A DNA stretch of 64,000 bases, from contig LS997567.1 of assembly GCA_000469685.2 (NCBI GenBank), positions 7,953,374-8,017,373 of the forward strand. The letters run 5' to 3'. Of the stretch, positions 47,890 through 59,100 are shown piece by piece (the first letter of the stretch is position 1; each line of letters starts with the position of its first letter). A program made the position numbers and the translations under genes. The DNA is from Haemonchus contortus. Lineage: Eukaryota; Nematoda; Chromadorea; Rhabditida; Trichostrongylidae. The notes below the pieces were generated by a model. It saw only the letters and a program-made list of their open reading frames with translations, was not told the origin of the DNA and ran no database searches.

Positions 47890-50800
47890 CAGTGGCGAAG
47901 TCCGTTCCTCCAAGTGGTGCCACTGGAAACTGCCCACTCTGTGGGCTGAGCTGAACACGGACATTCGAATGCAGGCGACAGGCCCCGTGACAGGCCGGCC
48001 TACGAACACCCCAGTCACATCAAAAATGTTAATGTCACTTAAAGAAATTCGATGTAATGCTACGGCGTCCGCGGGAGCCGACGCGCACTCGCAAGGCCCG
48101 GTGAGTGTGAAAAGTATGCGAGGGTCTCCGGTGCAAGGACGGCATCGGGGGGCAACTAAGCTAGTCCGAAAGCCACGCAACGTATGGAAGACCCGTGTTG
48201 CGACGTTAAATGTTGGCACATTAACGGGACGCTTGTACGAGTTAGCAGAAGCTCTAGAGCGTCGACGAATTGATTTCTGTGCCGTGCAGGAAACGAGGTG
48301 GTCCTGCTGCAAGTCCAGGGACATTGGCCTCGGCTTCAAAGCCGTTCTTTGTGGTGGTCCCAAAACCACCAACGGCGTCGGGATAATAGTCTCTGAACGG
48401 TTCCGTGACTCGATAGTAAGCGTGGAACGCTTCGATGACCGCCTAATGAAGATCGTGGTAGTCATCGAACGTCAAAAGTACCATCTCTTCTCAGCGTATG
48501 CTCCACAGACTGGATGCTCCGAGCAAACCAAGGACAAGTTCTGGAACCTGCTCGATGAAAAGACAGCTGAAGTACCGCCACAGGAAGCCATAGTTGTCGC
48601 AGGTGACCTCAACGGTCACGTGGGCGCTACGAAAGACGGTTATAGCTGCCATGGGGGTTTCGGATATGGGTCACGCAACACTGATGGCGAGCGAATTCTC
48701 GAGTATGCAGACTCGCATAATCTCGCCATTGTAAACACAAGATTTCGCAAACGTGACTCTCACCTCATCACCTTTTATAGCGGTGAGAACAGAACACAAA
48801 TTGATTTTGTCCTTGTCAGGCACCGCGATCAGGGGCTCGTAACAGACGCAAAGACAGTTCCCTATGAAACGGTCGCAACACAACACCGACCACTGATTTG
48901 TACTTTAAAGATCGCCCCGCCGAAATCGAAATTAGCAGAAAGGTGTGGGCCGGCGAGAATCAAGTGGTGGCGACTGAAGGAGAAGGAAGCGGCCGTCGTT
49001 TCCAGCATTCTGTTGCCAGCGGTAACGACTGTCGAAGAAACTTGGAAGGGAGCTGCGGAAGCGATAACCCGGGTTGCGCGGTCGAAGCTTGGCATGACCA
49101 AGCCTGGACGAAGAAAGCTCGATAAGCAAACATGGCTGTGGACGGACCATGTCAGGGATAAGGTCCGTGAGAAGAAAAAGCAGTACCACGCATTCCTTAG
49201 CGAGAGGACGGATGACAACTGGCAACGCTATCAGATAGCGAAGAAAGAGGCGAAGAAGGCCGTTGCCTCTGAGAAGGCAGCTCATTATGCCGAACTTAAT
49301 AAGAAACTCGAGTCTCGGGAAGGCGAGCGGTACGTTTACCGACTCGCAAAGACCCGCAACCGGCAGACCGAGGATATAGAAAAATTCTTCGGCATAAATG
49401 ACGAGAACGGACACCTCTTAACGGACCGCAGGCAAACACTGAAACGGTGGCGGGAGTACTTCGCAGACATCTCAACAATCGAATTCGCTCATCCCGCCAT
49501 CCCCTGCGCTCCACCAGTACACGGTCCCGTCCAGAAGATTACCGTGAATGAGACCATTACGGCTTTGACGAAGATGAAATCAGGCAAAGCAACTGGCCCT
49601 GACGACTTAGCAGCGGACTTGTGGAAATCGAAAGGCTGGAATCCTGCAGGATGGTTGACGGAATTCTTCAACCAGGTCGTTGCAGAGAAGAAGGTGCCTG
49701 AGAGTTGGCAACAGAGCACGACGATTCCTATCTGGAAAAAGAAGGGCAGTCCTGGGGACTGCACCTGCTACCGTCCAATTCGCTTGCTTTCGCACAGCAT
49801 GAAAATCTTCGAGCGAATTGTAGACAGCCGTATCCGGGATATCGTCGAGCTGACCACTAACCAGTGTGGTTTCGTAGCTGGTTGTAGCACCATCGATGCC
49901 ATTCACGCCACTCGTCTTCTTCTAGAAAAGCATCGCGAGAAATGAAGACCGATACATCTCGCCTTTCTAGACCTGGAGAAGGCTTTCGACCGCGTTCCAC
50001 GTGACGTTATATGGTATGCCTTACGACAGCATGGCGTACCCGAAGAGCTCATTGAGTGGGTGCGCATCCTTTACACTAGCCCAAAGAGCCGAGTGCAAAC
50101 GGCAGCGGGCACATCGGCGGAATTTCCCATCTCCGTCGGAGTACACCAAGGCTCTGCGTTATCCCCACTACTTTTTGTTGTCGTCATGGATGCCATCACA
50201 AAAGACCTCCAGAAGCCGGCTCCATGGACGCTTCTTTATGCCGATGACGTGATGCTCGCCAGCGAGGACAAAAGCGAGCTCGAGTCACAGGTGCAGACCT
50301 GGTCCGACCGTCTGGCTATGTTCGGGCTCAGGTTAAACGTCAAAAAGACTGAGTACTTGACCACTGATTCGAGCGAGCCAGGCTCTATCAAGATCAATGG
50401 CACTGAGCTTACACGGACAACAACTTTCAAGTACCTTGGATCGGCAATTCCGTCTGACGGCAGCCTGGGGTTTGAAACAAATTCTCGCGTGAATACAGCG
50501 TGGTTGAAGTGGCGCTCAATGACTGGCGTGCTCTGCGACAAGAACATCCCTGAGCGTCTCAAATCCAAGATCTATAGAACCGTCATCCGGCCGGTCGCAA
50601 TTTACGGCGCTGAATGCTGGCCTGCAACCAAAGAGGTTGAAGCCCGTCTCAGTGTGATGGAGACCAAAATGCTGCGCTGGACAGCCGGAGTAACACGCTT
50701 AGACCGCATAAGTAATGACGCCATCAGGGAGCGATTCGGTGTAGCGCCCATTGTCGATAAGATGCGCGAAGCTCGTCTACGATGGTACGGTCATACTCTT

Positions 50801-51030
50801 CGCGCAAAGGACGACAGTGTCCGCAAGATCGGTCTCAACCTTGAAGTGTCCGGAAAGCGGCCTAGAGGACGTCCAAAGCAGCGGTGGCTTGATACGTTGC
50901 ACGAAGATCTCAAAGCGGTTAACATACACCCCGATCAAGCGTTCAATCGGGAGAACTGGCGTCAACATATCAGAAAAGCGGACCCCGCCTACAAGCGGGA
51001 CAAACGCTGAAGAATAAGAAGAAGAAGAAG
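47890..51030 (+). mobile_element. RTE-type non-LTR retrotransposon, near full length
   Basis: About 3.1 kb between perfect 16-bp direct repeats ACTTAAAGGCACGGTT at 47874-47889 and 51031-51046. The 3' end is a short AAG/GAA-rich repeat instead of poly-A, as is usual for RTE elements. It sits inside a MITE of the TTAAAGGCAC family. It codes for an APE endonuclease and reverse transcriptase in one frame, interrupted by a single stop. The intact duplication points to a fairly recent insertion. The 5' end may be slightly truncated. Confidence 0.9.
47969..51010 (+). pseudogene. APE endonuclease-reverse transcriptase ORF of the RTE element, one in-frame TGA
   Basis: Frame open from an ATG at 47969 to a TGA at 51008-51010, broken only by TGA at 49943-49945; the two halves are in the same frame. 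Endonuclease part (about 48190-48910): ATLNVGTLTGR, FCAVQETRW, YAPQTG, AGDLNGHVG, QIDFVLVRHR and QHRPL. Reverse transcriptase part (about 49500-50350): YRPIRLLS, QCGFVAGCST, FLDLEKAFDRVP, GVHQGSALSPLLFVVV and the catalytic LLYADDVM, then KYLGSAI. C-terminal tail: RPRGRPKQRWLD. An upstream ATG at 47858 is in frame but lies outside the element. The stop falls between the QCGF and DLEKAFD blocks, so this copy would make no complete enzyme without readthrough. Confidence 0.9.
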
Positions 51031-51677
51031 ACTTAAAGGCACGGTTTACGATAAAAAAAAGGTTACTGAGTTCTTTCTTTAGGAATTCTCAGCGCCCCCA
51101 TGGGTGGTAGAAGGGACCCTCTCGCTCCCACAATCTCGGCGCTTAGGGTATAGTGGAAGCCCTGTTGCTGCCGTAATTAGCTTAAACGCCCCTCGATCGA
51201 TGTCACGTTAGACGAGGGTCGAGACAATACAGATTGCAACTATTCGTTCTAGGACCCACACAATCTCTCCCATTCTTTTTTTCTCTGTTATTCTTTTTGC
51301 AGCCGCGTTCCCTTATTTAATTTCCTACTCCTAGAGGTTGAAATAGGTGAGCCACTTTTGCTGTTACTAGGTTCTTTTTGTTTACTTATGCTTATAAGTG
51401 GATGAATTTTTGCCTACCATAGTCTGTTATTCGCACCAGGACCCACACGTACGCAGTGAGACATATTTTATAGCTCGTCCAAACGCCCCACTCTTCTTCA
51501 TTCTTCTCGTCTCATTCTCGTCCAGCCTCCTTTTTAACGATTTTTCGAAGCGTTTTTTCACTTTGGAAACACCGATTCACGCAATTTCTCCTCCTTCAAA
51601 GCACTATTTTCGACCTTGTCTTCCATTTTCCTTCATAATCTGGATTACCCAAAATTATCGTGAACTGTGCCTTTAAG
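51031..51677. mobile_element. MITE of the TTAAAGGCAC family, body of the copy split by the RTE insertion
   Basis: The left terminus is present at both 47876 and 51033 because of the RTE target-site duplication; the right terminus ATTATCGTGAACTGTGCCTT ends near 51677. The interior (51130-51330) matches the reverse complement of the copy at 40882-41476, defining a longer subfamily of about 600-640 bp. Confidence 0.78.
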
Positions 51678-53138
51678 GCTTAGGTAAAAACTATACTTTT
51701 TCGGCTGAGAACCTACCCTGAGCATGAATAAAGTTGGGTACCCCTCATTCTCTGCGCTTCAGCGCTATATATTGGATAGAAGCGTTCTCCCCTGGATTGA
51801 GCAAAAACAGATAAAAGTATTGAACGAGTTCCTATATATCATCAGTGTGCTAACATTAACTTTCGTCTTCGGATGAGTTTCGAACTTGTGCTTCCGCTCG
51901 CTTGCACCGCACGTATCCATTACACTGCCCCGCCCTCATACATATTCTCACGCTTTCAGAGCACCCTTTCCGAGGCTGAACGAATTGATAATCAATGTGC
52001 CAATCCTCCTGCGTACATTATCAGAAACTAACAGCTATGAGTGCAACAGCGGATATCACCAAAGCTGAGAGGATTTCGACAGCGCTGCTGGAGAAAAGTC
52101 AATCCGGTTTTCAGCCAAAATCCAATCCAACCACGGTGTAAACTCGACAACGAAGAAACGGAAAGGTAGGAATAAAAGATTTCAGAGCGGATTTACTGCC
52201 TGCTGTTTTTTTTCACCAGCCATAAGCTCCATCCACCGGCTCTCATTTTACATCGATTCATTTCATTGAAAATATTGTTCAACTCATTCTTCAAGGAAAT
52301 CACAAACTTCGACCCACATCGTGTGACCACATAAACGAGAGAGGCCACTTCAGAGCAGGTGTGGCAGCTTTTCCCAGAAAACCGCGTCGCGTCCCCCGCA
52401 CCCAGTCGCGCGCGTCGCGCGCAATTGCGCGCTATTACATGCATCAACCAATTGGAAAGGCTGAGCATTGTGATGTAAGTGCCAAAAACGGAGAAGTTCA
52501 ATTCAGACATTCATTACTGTCTTCAATTACTCGACTAAAGTTCGGAGCTAAAGATTTTGGCATGTTAAAAGGACGTGACGAATAATTCTACATCCGACCT
52601 CTTTGCACTCGCTTCATCAACCTAGTGATTTCATGAACAACAACGACTTTCAGATAACATGAACTTCGTTGCCGCTTACAGGTAAGCCTGTTACAGCATA
52701 ACGACTGGCAACAATATGTATCCAAACATGAATGAACGATTTATCAAGCAAGTAATTATGAAGAAATCATCGTAAAGCTTATGCGTCCAATGGGTAGAAT
52801 ATTGCAAAAAAAAGGAACCACATATTTTTGCAATAAAAAATCATCACATTTTAGACGTTAAAAAATATACTGGTTCATGTACCTATCACATTTAGACGCT
52901 GGTAATATGTTTCATGTACAACGAATGTATATCATTATAAAGGATACAGCAATAGGAAATGTACAAAGAAAGGCCTACCAGAAACATTAGCAACCACGCA
53001 AAATACTAAAACTTCATTCTACAGCCGTGCAATTCATGGTGTTTATACATAGGACAATGGAAAGAGGGAAATTTTCAAGAAAAACTTATCATTATACAGA
53101 ACACGCTGCTTCACCACGAGCATGACTCAACAATGGCA
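51678..53138. other. No gene recognised; includes presumed TSC22D 3' UTR
   Basis: Contains a 16-nt palindrome GCGCGCAATTGCGCGC at 52417-52432 inside a CpG-rich patch. The remainder is AT-rich. No clear polyadenylation signal for TSC22D was found. Confidence 0.45.
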
Positions 53139-53144
53139 TCACTT
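53139..53144 (-). CDS. TSC22D: TSC22D terminal coding bases (Lys-stop) and start of 3' UTR
   Basis: TTTATTTCAG on the minus strand is followed by AAG TGA, which closes the frame left by the 53715 donor after one residue. The splice signals are good but so few coding bases cannot prove the exon; read-through at 53715 is the alternative. Confidence 0.5.
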   Translation of the reverse strand, partial: K

Positions 53145-56100
53145 CTGAAATAAAAAAAAAAACATCTTTTCACTTTACTAGGGAACGCAAACTACTTCTA
53201 ATGGGTAAAATGGCCACCATTTGGTGATCGATCCCAGCGAAGGGGGGGGGGGGGGGGGGCTTATAACTCCAGAAATGCGAGATGGTTGCAATTCATCAAG
53301 CTGTACTCACATCCGTAAGAAGAAACATAAAAAACCGCTAGCCAGGGGATGGGACGGCTCCAAGCAGACCCATGTTTTAAGCTGATATTCAACTCATATA
53401 TTTATGAAACCCACCATACTCAGTACAGGTTTCGGGAGCAATTCAACTGAAAGCTATGAACAACTACTTAACCCTTTTAGAATTTTGGAAGTGCTTCACC
53501 CAAAAAAGTAAACTGTTGTTATGAAACCCGCTTGCCAGCTAAGTCAAAAGAGAAAACTGCAGAAAGGGAAATGCCGTAACTCATGGAACCTAGGCTACCG
53601 TAAAACCAAACAACCGCATATCCCCACACACTTTCACGTGCGCACTATTAGACAGCCAAAATTCCATTTCAATTCAGGAATGAGACAGATACGTAAATAT
53701 GCAAAATCACTCACTTTCGGGGGCACAGATGGAGTAGGATGCTGAGCCGGCGTAGTAACAGGATTGTTGCTAGCTTTCCTTTGTTGTACCAATGCAGCAA
53801 TATTATTCAATACTTCTCCAGGTGCATATTGTCGTAACAATTGATTCTCATTTTCCAAGGAGGACACCTACAAAAAAGTAGAGACTAAACGTTGCATAGA
53901 AATTATTTACAGCTGCTATGATTGCCGCGAACATGAAAATGAGCACCAAGTGCCTTTTTTTATGACTTACTATCTTAGTGACTTACCATGAAATGGGGCC
54001 AGTGGAAGCGAGCTATGTAAAACTAGGAAATGTAAACACCATCGATGTTTACCCTGTTTACACAAACTGATCTGCATAAGATATGGAATACTAGTCCAAT
54101 AAATTACCACCTATTTACTTTTGTGGTTACTCAGTCGGAGACTGTTTCAAGTACTAGACTATATCATAGATAAAGAAAAGATAAATAGGTTACCAAACAA
54201 CTTTTACCTACATAAGTGACGCCTCTACAGTTTGGCTGTAGTAATTTTCTTGCATCCACTGAAAACGTACTAAAAGGCCCAAAACATAAGTGAATGTAAA
54301 TTAGACCCAGCAAATCTAAACAACATATGGCGCTGTAATTGAAGCAGAACTCTAAAGAGATAAGATAGGTAAAGTATCGCGCACTAAAGCTCTAGTTGAA
54401 ATGTATGAAACAGCAAAAATTAAGGACCACAAAACAGCAAAGTCTCAACATACGCAAAGTTATGGTAATTGACAGGACCAAATTTGCTGCATAAAGATAA
54501 AGATGTGGAAAGCAATCGAACTTCTCAGTGCTTAAACTTTTTTGAACCATTTTTGGCACCTCTCTTCAAAGATTGCACTATATTGCTTTGACAGAAGGAG
54601 GGACATAGCTACATATACTATATGACAATCACGGAAACCTACTGGAAAGAAGTAGAACTCATTTGACGCTATTGTGTTTTCTTATAAAATATTCCCATCA
54701 GCTAAACTCGTAATTTTGCACATTCAACCATCAATCGAACGCACATTGCATCATTGTTTTTGAAAAAAAGGCGAGAAGTAGAATGATGAAGCGCCCAGGG
54801 AGAAAAATAAAGAGAAACAGAAACTCATGAAAAAAAGCAGTAAATAAAAAGGAATTCTTACCCTCTGTTCCAGTTCAGCAATGGTCTGTCGCAGGACCTC
54901 AACTTCTTCACGAACAGCGAAGGTAAGATGGGTTTTGACCAAATCCTGAATTAGGTAATATCATTAACAGGAAACACTGAGATCTCGACCTCTCGACCTA
55001 TGAGAATGGAAAAATCCCATTCACATTCACAACAACTGAATCAAGTCCTTTCAAAACAACGTGGAACCCTCGGTATTCAGTTATACTCGATCCGTTTACC
55101 AAAGCAGAAGCGCTGCGTTATGGTTTCAGTATCAGAAGCTATTTCCAAAGCGGTATGTACCACTTCAGATTGGAACTTGAGATAGGCATGAAGCCGATGG
55201 GTAATGAACAATAAACAATAAACAATTTTCGCCTCTCTCCATACTTGTTTACTTCAAGGAGAGGTCCCAGTTAGACTGGGCAATGAGCAAAAAATAACAT
55301 GCTGTGTCAAGAATAACCTACCATTGCCTGCTCGATCTTATTGTCGATTGCTACCACATTAGGAGCCGCTACCGGCGCACCGTTTCCAGATGGTGGGCTG
55401 AAAAGAAAAACAGTACAAATTACATGACACAGCCGCTTCATTGGTAACATCTATAGAGATACAAAATGCCTTCAAATCGAACAAATAGCCGAGTATAAAC
55501 TCGACAGAAGAGTCATTCACTGAGCGACCTAAGCGACTGCATTAATCGCCGTACTAAATCCTGTTCAAGTTCTTTTGAAAAATTTAGTTTAGCCAGGAAT
55601 TTAAGATAGTAATTGACAATAGTACAAGAATCAATACTTACATTTCCTCTTCTACCGGTGAATTCGCTCCCGTTGATGTACCTTGAGCAACAGCAAACTG
55701 AAATGTTCGCTAATATGAGAAAGAACGAATATTTCCAAAACTACAACTACTTTTGGTAGGCTGTTTACTTGTCAGCATCATATTCAAGGAATCTGTCCAT
55801 GACTGAGACCTCAAGCTCCTTGGGCCATTACAGTGAGTGTCATAATATGAAATACTACGACTGAACAATAAATATTTATATTTAGTGAATCCCTCTTGTT
55901 TCCAGTCACCAAAAACAACAGCTATCAATTTCAAAGTTAGCTGAATGATTTCAGTCCAACTGAACTCCCAAGTTTATATCTACCTAAAGAAAAATCAATG
56001 AAAAGGTTGGAGAAAAAGTGAAAAACGATCATCTCTATTGATCTTAAATAGAAGACACCATTTGGCGGTGCCCATCTTCCCTGAGTGCATGGAAGATATA

Positions 56101-59100
56101 TCCGAGGGCTGCATCTAGAGAGAATATTCAGGAAAGTTGTTTAGATGAGTTCATTTTCCGATCCATGCCTGGTCACAAGAACTTCAAACAGATGATGGCA
56201 CTGTAACCAAAAAACCCTCTCTGACTGAATTCGAATCAAGCCCTGACGCCTTTCCCTTTAAGGGGTTTTACAAAAACCGCTGATATTAAACAAATTCAGG
56301 ACACAGTAGTTCCTCTAAGGCATATTTCACGACAAATCTGATTCATCTACCCTAAGGAAGAAAAATTCGCCCCCAGTATCAACAACCGGCACATCAAAAT
56401 AACAACAGATTTAAATAAAAAAGAAAACAGGAATAAAACAAAGCTAAAAGTTGAGCAGTAAATCCAAGAGGCTTCAATTTTTTTCCAGAGCGCAAACTAC
56501 TACTAGATTGTAGCAAGGAACAACTTTTCAGATAATTTTCCGATCCCCACATTTCCGTGATCTTCAGATTATTAAGCACAAAAAACGCGACAGTTTCATG
56601 ATGGATCGAACATGTTCTGAATGTTCCCTTGAAGATGATAAATCCGTAATAGAGGCCCATAACTGGCTCTCCAGGAAGAATGGTGTGACATTTAGCTATC
56701 TAGGGTAATTTTCATAAAAGAATCGGTTGATATGATGGATGACTTGCTTGTCTGGAGTTTTATGATAGGTTTCTTCACGAATCATATAGTATGTGGAGAA
56801 CGTAATGAACGAGTAACTTAAAAAAAGTAAAAAAAAAAATCAGGCATAGCGATGCGTTCAGAGAAGAGCCAAACAATCGGGGTAAAATTATAGGGCCAAT
56901 TAGGCTAGGCAAAGTTCCACATCATCATGTTTGACCCTGAATAACGGTTATGAAAAGTCATAGTCATCGAATATAGCCAAGGAACAAAATATTAATATAT
57001 TTCATGGTGTGACTCAAAGAAAACTTACAGGAAGGAGCTGAAATGCTCAGCACGAGCATTCTTCCTAACGATTTCGCTCAAACAACCTTTAAGGTTTTTT
57101 TAAATGAGGAAGGTCGCATTGTAATTCAAAAAGTTGACTGAAGACTAATTCTTCCAGTGCAACACCTCTTATAGATTTCGGGTCCCAGCTTCCACGAAGC
57201 AATTCCTCGACCGATTAGGTTTGGATGAATTTCAAATTATCCAATTATTTTTATGTGATCTAGAAAGTGCAAACTAAAAGTTCATCGAAACAACCTCGAA
57301 AGCTCTTGAGGAGCCGAACATGTCTTTATTACCAGGTTTGTCTGAGAAATTTAGGCTACACCCCCCTATTTCTCAGACAAAGGAAGGTCGCCAGTTAGTG
57401 GGGCCCAGTGTCTTTCATCTGTCAAAAGCAAACATTTTTTCGACATTTTCTTGGCACATTTGAGGAGCATTTGAGGAGCTTGGGCAACGAATTATGAGAA
57501 AAGTCTACGGCTTTTTCATTAAAGCTACACTCCTTGCAACCCAAGCTCGAGTGGAGACATGCTACAGCTTTTCATTGCAAATTCGTTGATAATCATAACT
57601 TCGAGGGGAATTATACGATTAAATTACAACACCGCATATAATTTTCGGGATTACGGAAAAAGTGATTCTTCCTGAGATAGAAAATTGCTGAAAAAAACAG
57701 TTCAACAAAGATTAACGTACCTGAGCAGTATGGAGACACTCTGTATCCAGAGGAGACATCTGAAAAATGCCGAAAGCTGCTGATGAGAAAAGAGAAAGAC
57801 AGGAGTACCTATCGTTCTGGCGAAAGTATATGGGATGCGTCAAGCGTCAGATCATGAGTTATATTTGATGCGAGAAAATTTTTCGGCACTATTTACCCTT
57901 TACTGCTCCACTTTGTCGGGAATAGGCCGGATTTCTGTCGAAATTTTTTCAAGAACATGAAATCGACTAGAAACTTGCCTAGAGGTGTAATCTGACGCGT
58001 AGAACACGAACATCGCATTCAATTGTCATGAAAAGGTCTGGGACACTACTTAGAGGCAAGTTTCAGCAAGATTGGTGACTTAGCTCCATTTGACGCCGGC
58101 CCTGCGGCACGAGTGCTAGGCATCTTTAAGGCGAGTGGATGCAATATTCGTATTCTACGGGTCAAATTACCTCTCTAGGCAAATTTCTAGTCGGTTTCAT
58201 CTTCTTGAAAAAATTCGATAGAAATCAACCACATTCTCGACAAAGCGGGGCAGTAAAGGGTAAATAGCGCCAATTTTTCGATCGAAACGAACAAAACTGA
58301 AGGCCATGAGAACGAAGCTGAATCATATCTAGCGTCGCACCTGTCTATATTTAGCCAAATAAGTTCAACATGCCACCACTACAGTTAAAATATGAACACT
58401 AGAAAAAAGTGAAAACTATTAGAAAAACAATAAGCTGGAATGGTTGAAACACAAGGCAACGGTGGCAAACGAAATTTTGTACGAACTGAAATAGCAGCAC
58501 AATAATCACAGACAATTCATTTTCACAACTTTTTGTGTAATCGAAAAACTCGTTCTGGTCCGACTTCGACAGTGAAAAAAATAGGGCAAAGTATCAGCAA
58601 AGTATGTGGAAAAAAATAAGATGAGAACTTGCTTCAGAAGTAGACACAGAAAGAAAAATACTAGTACGCAGCTAAAAACTTCAAAATCACTACTGAACCT
58701 TCTGCCTATCGGTTTGAACCTCGTGCACGATAAGTTTAAGCTTTCACAACAGAAGGAAAGTACTGAACCTCCAGCAACCAGCCTGCATTGCCTACCTGGG
58801 AAAACTACGCCCGGACAATGGCTACACGTTATTTTCGGTTACAAGTTAACAAAGATGAATTGAGGTGGTGAGGCACAAAGTTTCAAGAAGGGTCCCTTCG
58901 CATGCATTAGTGCGCTGGCTTAGATTCCCCATGATGCAGTCACCCGTTCTTCCGTTCTGTTGTGTTGAGAGTTATCGGGTTCGTTAGTCAGAAATGTACT
59001 TATTCGATAAGTCCAGTCCAGTTTTTAAAGCTTTTTATCGATCAGAAATGAAGCTCCTCGTCTTAAAAGCAATTTCACCAGTAATTGAAAAATTCTCAAG

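Noticed and set aside
47858..47968. Upstream in-frame ATG of the RTE ORF at 47858
   Set aside because: It lies 5' of the target-site duplication, so the first 32 bases of that frame belong to flanking DNA and MITE sequence. The ATG at 47969 is the first within the element.
47872..48465. 197-aa minus-strand frame opposite the RTE endonuclease
   Set aside because: It is an antisense shadow of the strongly coding plus-strand ORF and shows no domain of its own.
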